This document shows, one piece after another, positions 59,401 through 64,000 of a DNA stretch of 64,000 nt (its first letter is position 1; every line of letters begins with the position of its first letter). The position numbers and the translations under genes are program-made. Source of the stretch: Polytrichum commune (taxonomy: Eukaryota; Streptophyta; Polytrichopsida; Polytrichales; Polytrichaceae); NCBI GenBank assembly GCA_950295325.1, contig OX485807.1, positions 34,688,440 to 34,752,439 on the forward strand. Direction: 5' to 3'. The notes beneath the pieces were generated by a model. The model was not told the origin of the DNA and did not search any database. It saw only the letters and a list, made by a program, of their open reading frames with translations.

Positions 59401-60231
59401 CGTCGTCGTCGTCGTGGTCGTCGTCTTATTCCACTCCGAAGTCGACACGATCATCAACTCCTGCTGCTGGGCATTCGCATTCGCATTCGCATTTGCTCCC
59501 CATGTGGGCACCGGAATGCTCAGAAGGTCCTGCAAGCTGTCGATGTACATCCCCAGCGGCCTACCTGCACTCTCCTGCGGCAGCCACGGAAACTCTGGCA
59601 ACGAGTCCCAAAACATCTCCTGCTGTTGCTGCTGCTGCTGCTGTTGCCGCAAAATTTGATGCTGGAAGCAAGTAGTCCCCCCTGCTGCACTACTTGTGGG
59701 CAGGCCAAATCCCAATCCCATGTTGCTGCCGGGATTCAATCCCACGGCGCCGATGTTATTCAGATTACTGTTGTTATTGTAATCACGAGGGCTGGGGTTG
59801 ATGGTGTCGGGAAGGGTGTTGATCCACGAGGTTGGGGAGGGCATGGACAGCAGGTCGTTCAGGAAGCTTAAGGGGGAGCTAAAGGGTTGGGATGATGAGT
59901 TGGGCGAGAAAGAGGAGGAGGATGTCGTCGAGGTAGCGGAAGCAAAGTCCCTGGGAGGTGGCGAAACCATCAACGGAGTCGTCGACGAAAGCTGTTGTTG
60001 TTGTTGTTGCTGCTGCTGCTGATGGTTATGGTGATGGTGAAGATTTTGATGTTGATGTTGATGCAGCGAGTCGTGGTGGTCATGTTGCAGAATGGCAGGG
60101 TTAATCACATCTTCACCCAAGGATCGCATCAGTCGCTCCAGCTCCATGTTGTCCTCGTGCCGCATACCCCCGGCTTCTGCTGCGCCGTCGTCGTCCCCTC
60201 GCATCGACATGGGCCGCAGCCCACTCGACAT
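56405..60231 (-). CDS. WRKY transcription factor, group IIc, 3 exons, 770 residues
   Basis: Exons on the minus strand: 60231-59030, 58054-57908, 57368-56405, with GT-AG borders; the spliced frame is 2313 nt. A nuclear DNA-binding regulator expected to bind W-boxes (TTGACC/T). The single WRKY domain carries WRKYGQK at 435-441 and a zinc finger Cys455, Cys460, His484, His486 (C-x4-C-x23-H-x-H). The basic stretch [11 protein letters not shown] (404-414) is a likely nuclear signal. The intron between Pro-Arg and Ser-Tyr-Tyr (after residue 450) is the conserved position for this group. Both long flanks are low-complexity (Gln, His, Thr, Ser, Gly runs), so the protein is about twice the usual flowering-plant IIc length. 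Start chosen at the ATG in GCCGCCATGTCG; the frame is open 21 nt further upstream but without an ATG. Confidence 0.9.
57001..57170 (-). repeat. Codon repeats in WRKY exon 3 (Thr/Ala/Ser tract)
   Basis: Short-period repeats (GTTGGTGTT, GTGGTTGTG, GCTGTTGCT, GTGGTGGTG on the plus strand) encode Pro-Thr, Ala-Thr and poly-Thr/Ser runs. They stay in frame and so are length-variable coding microsatellites. Confidence 0.85.
58055..59029 (-). repeat. Four-copy tandem repeat filling WRKY intron 1
   Basis: Plus-strand unit starts CCATGGTCATG lie near 58076, 58298, 58520 and 58774 (spacings 222, 222, 254). Units share a TTGATCC.AACCC block, a CATTTGAG..GTGTCCGCAG-like block, TAATTCTGAATA, GATGACGATATTGCGGTTC and GTGAAGAA. 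The array spans almost the whole intron. Confidence 0.9.
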
Positions 60232-61930
60232 GGCGGCCGCCGTCCTGGCCACAACCTGCGCTAGCTCCAGCGTTCCCTAACTAAGTAAGTCCACCCAGGT
60301 CTCCGGGAACAACCAACCAATCGATCAACCGATCAATTAATCCCCCAGAAACCCCACCAAGATGGCTTTCTTCGATGCGCTTCGTTCGTTCAGGCTATGT
60401 GGTTCCTGGAAAAGAGAGAGGCGGAGCAATGTAGCGCTGGTACTGACTGGTAAGCTAAGAAATTGGTTGGAGTGGCAAGCTCGCACTCAAGAGGGCCGGC
60501 AGCGGAATTTAGTGGTGCGCCCAAGAATCTGGCTGGAATGGGGGCTTGTGGTGATGGAAATGGCGGGACCTGCTGCTGTTGTATTATCAATTGCTGTATG
60601 CCCCCCACAGGATTGTTTATATGGTTGCAACCTTACACCTCCGCTATAAGGCACGTCAAATTGTTGGGCCTGTGACACCAGCAGCAGCGACGAAGAGGAC
60701 AACCGAGACATCTATGGTGGGGGATGGGTTTCCGGTGCCCACAACTGGAGGGCAACCCGACCGACCAACCAACCAACCTGGCCAAAATGGTCGTCTATCT
60801 ATCTAAAAACTCAAGATTGCTGATGCAGGAAGAAGAAGAATATCCAAACTCCCCGACTTTGCTGCTGCTGCTGCTTCGGCGCTCCGTCCTTCTCTGTCTA
60901 CACTTCCTCCCTCATTTCCATAATGTCATCAATGTGTGTGCATGCTAACTTTCTTCACCTCCTCGAGCCTGTCACACCTTCCTTTTCCTACGTTTACACC
61001 ACCCAGCTCATCCACTCCCAAGCTTCGCTCATACGCCACAAGGAACCCACACGAACCGACGCTTCAGGATCCCAATCCCCTCCTCCTAACTTAACCCTCC
61101 ACGACACTCCCAAAACTCCCTCACACTCAACCCACACCCCACCACCACAACGAAAACCAGACCAACACAGGAAAGATTCTCCCTCTCTGCTCCCTCGCTC
61201 AAACAAATTTCCCTTCCCCCCACACCCACCCACACAAACAAACAAACCACCTTCTGTTTCCGGGTTTGGATGCACAGTAACAACTCGTGCTCCCCGAAGC
61301 AACAGAAACCGCAGCAACAGCATCCAAGTGCGTTGGATGGTGATTTGTCTCCCCTAGCTGCGCATGCAGGCTCCCCGCAGATGAAAGAACAGTTTTTTTG
61401 GTTTTGGTTGAGGCGGTGGGAGGTCAGCGACGATCTCGCCCCGGCGCTCTGAAAGGAAGCTGGGCGTTGTATGTAGGTGGACTCGGAGAGCTGAGGGTGG
61501 GAGACGAGGAAGGGCGGTGGAAGTTACCGCGCTGACTTCGGTTATTTACTGCCCTAGGGCAGGGGTAAAATAGGGGACGGGTAGAAAGAGCCCGCAGGGG
61601 GGCCGCGACTCCGGCCCCGAGTGGCCCATTGTCGGTAACGCGGGGTCAGCCCATGGTCAACGGTCACCGCGTGGAGCCTTTCCTCCTCGCCTGTTGGACG
61701 TTCCCCACCCACCCAGCCTCATGGAAACCCTTCCAGAAGCACTGTAAACGCTGGGAACGCCCTTGGGAACCTCCTTGGGAACGCGCCTCTGCCAGCCTCA
61801 TCAAAAGGTCCCCCCACTCTATCCAGCCCGAAACGAAACAAAACGCAGCCGGAAAAGCGGGTTGCGTCCTCAACCCTCTTTTGCTTTAGCACACACTTGT
61901 GAGTTGGTGATGACTGGTGGCAAGTTGCAC
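60232..61930 (-). promoter_or_regulatory. WRKY upstream region (5' leader and promoter)
   Basis: Relatively GC-rich, with CT-rich and C-rich stretches and a (CTG)n near 60863. No coding domain. A W-box core read on the minus strand (TTGACC, 61655-61660) lies about 1.4 kb upstream of the start codon and would permit auto- or cross-regulation by WRKY factors, but one 6-mer is weak evidence. Confidence 0.4.
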
Positions 61931-61935
61931 GGCTT

Positions 61936-62016
61936 GGGCGAACCAACCCGTACATTGGTTCCCTGTAGGCGAGGGTTTAGGCATCTAACAAGGAACGAGT
62001 GTATGAATTGGTTCGC
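61936..62016 (-). mobile_element. Tiny foldback element, family H, copy 2
   Basis: 81 bp, with ends GGGCGAACCAACCCG and ATTGGTTCGCC. The interior (GTTCCCTGTAGGCGAGGGTT) matches the complement of the copy at 28949. Confidence 0.7.
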
Positions 62017-62029
62017 CTGAATCCAAGTT

Positions 62030-62465
62030 GCATTGGGGCTTTTGTGGTGGTGGCCACACTGCTCTCAGAGAGAGAGAAAGAGAGAGTTGGATCGGGAATA
62101 TACTTTTACCACATGTGGAGGAGGGAGAGAAAGGGGGAATTATCACATACGAGCATAGCCCTCATTTATTCATTCATTTGACATAAAGCCCTAAAATAAT
62201 ATGTGTAGTCCGAATGTTGCTTTGCATTGTAATTGGTTTCAAAGACCCCAAATTAACCTAGTCCATGTCATTTGGGATGAATCCGGTCACAAAGAGTCTA
62301 GTTTTTTGATGTTCGATGGGTGAGAGGGTACACTCGTATGTGATAAGTCCCTCTCTCCCGGGAGGAGGGTAAAGGCAAGATGATGTCTTGCTTTTTGAGA
62401 GATTTGGTTTCCCAACACCTATCATCAGGTGCGGGGTAGAAAATTGCCCCTGTAGGATTATTGTT
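62030..62465. other. Intergenic stretch without recognised gene
   Basis: Contains a GA-rich tract near 62070-62085. No coding domain was recognised. Confidence 0.35.
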
Positions 62466-62474
62466 GAATTAATC

Positions 62475-62701
62475 GTACCCATTTCCGAACGGAGTGGTTG
62501 GCGATTTGATTCCCACTATGAAACCTTCTCTCTACTTGACGGAAAAAAGAACTAGCCAGGTAAGTAGGAAGCCAAGAGCCCACCCACCGCAAGGAGGCAG
62601 TAAACCCCACCATGTACCAAGAGGATTCTTGAACATGATAGGGCCAATGGGCTTAAATTCATGTCAGATTGCCCGACGTTGGTTATTTATTTACCTATTT
62701 A
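62475..62701 (+). mobile_element. SINE family E, plus-strand copy
   Basis: Contains a degraded B-box (GCGATTTGATTCCC), CTTCTCTCTACTTGACGG, GAAGCCAAGAGCCCACCC, AGAGGATTCTTGAACATG and a TTATTTATTTACC tail. Flanking AATTAATC at 62467-62474 and 62702-62709 is a possible 8-bp duplication. Confidence 0.75.
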
Positions 62702-62714
62702 AATTAATCTCAAA

Positions 62715-63240
62715 AGATTGATTTGCCAAGGTCTTTGACTACGTTGCAGGTGTTAGTTTGTCTTAGAATAACAACCCATGGGCTCCGTATAGTAATCAAT
62801 GTTTTGACCTTCCTTGATGGCAGGGTGTTGTGACATGTACCCCTTAGCTAGGCCCCCACTAGTCTTAGAAAGATAGGGAGGGTCAAGGGAGAGAAAATAT
62901 TCCTTCCTTAGGTTTGTGGTGATTCTTATCTCAATTGGGTAGCACTAGATTATACTTGTTTGGGATCACTCATGTTGAGTTTGCAATCAAGTAGCTTGAA
63001 GGCAAAGGACGGATGTCTTGTTCGTTGAGCTCAACCTCACCAATCTTGCCACGGCGAAAGAGGGCTTAGTAAAACATGACTCTCATAGCTATGTGTTCAA
63101 TTCATCTCAATTGGATTGCACTAAACCATTTTTAATCCCTAATTTTTTAAAATTGGATTCATTTTCACCCTAGGTTAATTTTTGGGAGGGAGGGATATGG
63201 GGGAGGGGGGGAGGGGGGAGTCCCAGCTCAAAAGGGAAGA
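62715..63240. other. Intergenic stretch without recognised gene
   Basis: Nothing supportable; a G-rich run near 63185-63215. Confidence 0.35.
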
Positions 63241-63246
63241 CATCTA

Positions 63247-63485
63247 CACTTATATGTGCAATTAGGTTGCCTTTGTGAATAAGTAGCCTCTTACCCATGT
63301 AAATTACATTGGGTCGAAACCATATCACAAAGAATTATAATTTTGTATATTCATTCTTACATAAAACACAATCAAAATCAAAATCAAACATAAACATATC
63401 ACATTTTGCTACAAGTGTTAGTAAATATCCAAAGTAGTATGAAACGTTGATATATTGGCGTGGGGCAACCTAATCGCACATAGTG
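63247..63485. mobile_element. MITE family F, copy 3
   Basis: Starts CACTTATATGTGCAATTAGG and ends CCTAATCGCACATAGTG. The left flank is TA; the right side runs into a (GGT)n tract, which obscures the duplication. Confidence 0.78.
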
Positions 63486-63489
63486 GTGG

Positions 63490-64000
63490 TGGTGGTGTAG
63501 TATAGAGTAGGGATGGGCGGCCGGATCATGAGGAGGAAGGTTATTTTTAAATGCCATGAACTGGTCCGTCTCGCTCCCATAAACGGGATAGATAGGAGGC
63601 TAGGCTTAACTTAACTGTCTCCTATCCAGTCCGGGCGTGTGGGATCATCAACTACATGCATGATATGTTACGGCCAGTGGGCCACCCAAAAAAAAGTTAA
63701 AAGAAAGTTAAAAGAAAGTTTTTAAAAAGTTAGTGCGGCCACTTGGGTGATTGCTACAGAGGGCTGTTGTTTTTTGGTTATTCCACATGATTGTCGGGCA
63801 CTCTTTTTGAGCCCGCTACCTCGGGAAATGCCCAGTTTGTTGCTTGCTCATGTAACAAGTCATGATGTGGGCAGTCACAAAAAGGGAGGGATAAGCTGCC
63901 CGAACTTCACATTCCCATCGCGGTAGCTAGGTTGGCTTTGGCAATGCAAGTGGGAGCATGGGCCGAGGGGTGTTCGCCACGAGGCTTCGTGAATGCATCT
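63490..64000. other. Window-end intergenic DNA
   Basis: Contains a GTTAAAAGAAA short tandem repeat near 63697-63725. No gene recognised. Confidence 0.35.

Noticed and set aside
60232-60252. Seven-codon N-terminal extension of the WRKY frame
   Set aside because: The extended frame would have to begin at GTG. The next codon in frame that is ATG (60231) has a strong GCCGCC context.

Overview
This is eukaryotic, land-plant-type (streptophyte) nuclear DNA. The evidence is two spliced genes of plant-specific families: a leucine-rich-repeat receptor-like kinase (LRR-RLK) and a WRKY transcription factor. Around them lies a dense bed of plant-style transposons: tRNA-derived SINEs, hAT, Mutator-like and PIF-type MITEs, solo LTRs and LINE remnants. 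The long, low-complexity WRKY protein and the make-up of the kinase suggest a non-seed plant (bryophyte, lycophyte or fern grade), but I cannot name the species from sequence alone. There are no bacterial features and no CRISPR array.

Layout. 0-24 kb is gene-free and repeat-rich. It holds a tandem array (0.8-1.5 kb), a PIF-type MITE (5.4 kb), a SINE carrying a 1.1-kb foldback Mutator-like element (11.5-12.8 kb), and MITEs nested in MITEs (13.3-14.4 kb). It also holds a solo LTR with a hAT inside it, all inside another MITE (16.1-18.9 kb), and a broken LINE (20.8-21.9 kb). 24-25.8 kb is a degenerate ~400-bp tandem repeat just upstream of the kinase gene. 26.0-37.1 kb is one plus-strand gene of 17 exons. 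The exons splice in frame to an 822-residue receptor kinase with signal peptide, LRRs, one membrane span and a complete catalytic kinase. Its introns hold MITEs and tandem duplications, and its 3' end has been duplicated downstream. 41-47.4 kb is a GC-rich island of different base composition. It encodes a Ptta/En-Spm-like protein broken by an in-frame stop and carries a solo LTR between two identical 260-bp segments. 49-52.5 kb is a decayed minus-strand LINE. 56.4-60.2 kb is a three-exon WRKY group IIc gene on the minus strand, with a four-copy tandem repeat in intron 1. The last 3.7 kb is intergenic with small MITEs and a SINE.

The two genes are 19 kb apart on opposite strands and need not be functionally linked, although receptor kinases and WRKY factors both act in plant signalling. 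The clearest novelty is in the mobile elements. A family with CACTA...TAGTG ends is flanked by duplicated TA, where true CACTA elements make 3-bp duplications. Several target-site duplications and one related empty site can be read directly. A solo LTR sits between long identical direct repeats. The GC-rich island appears to be an unrecognised autonomous or once-autonomous element.
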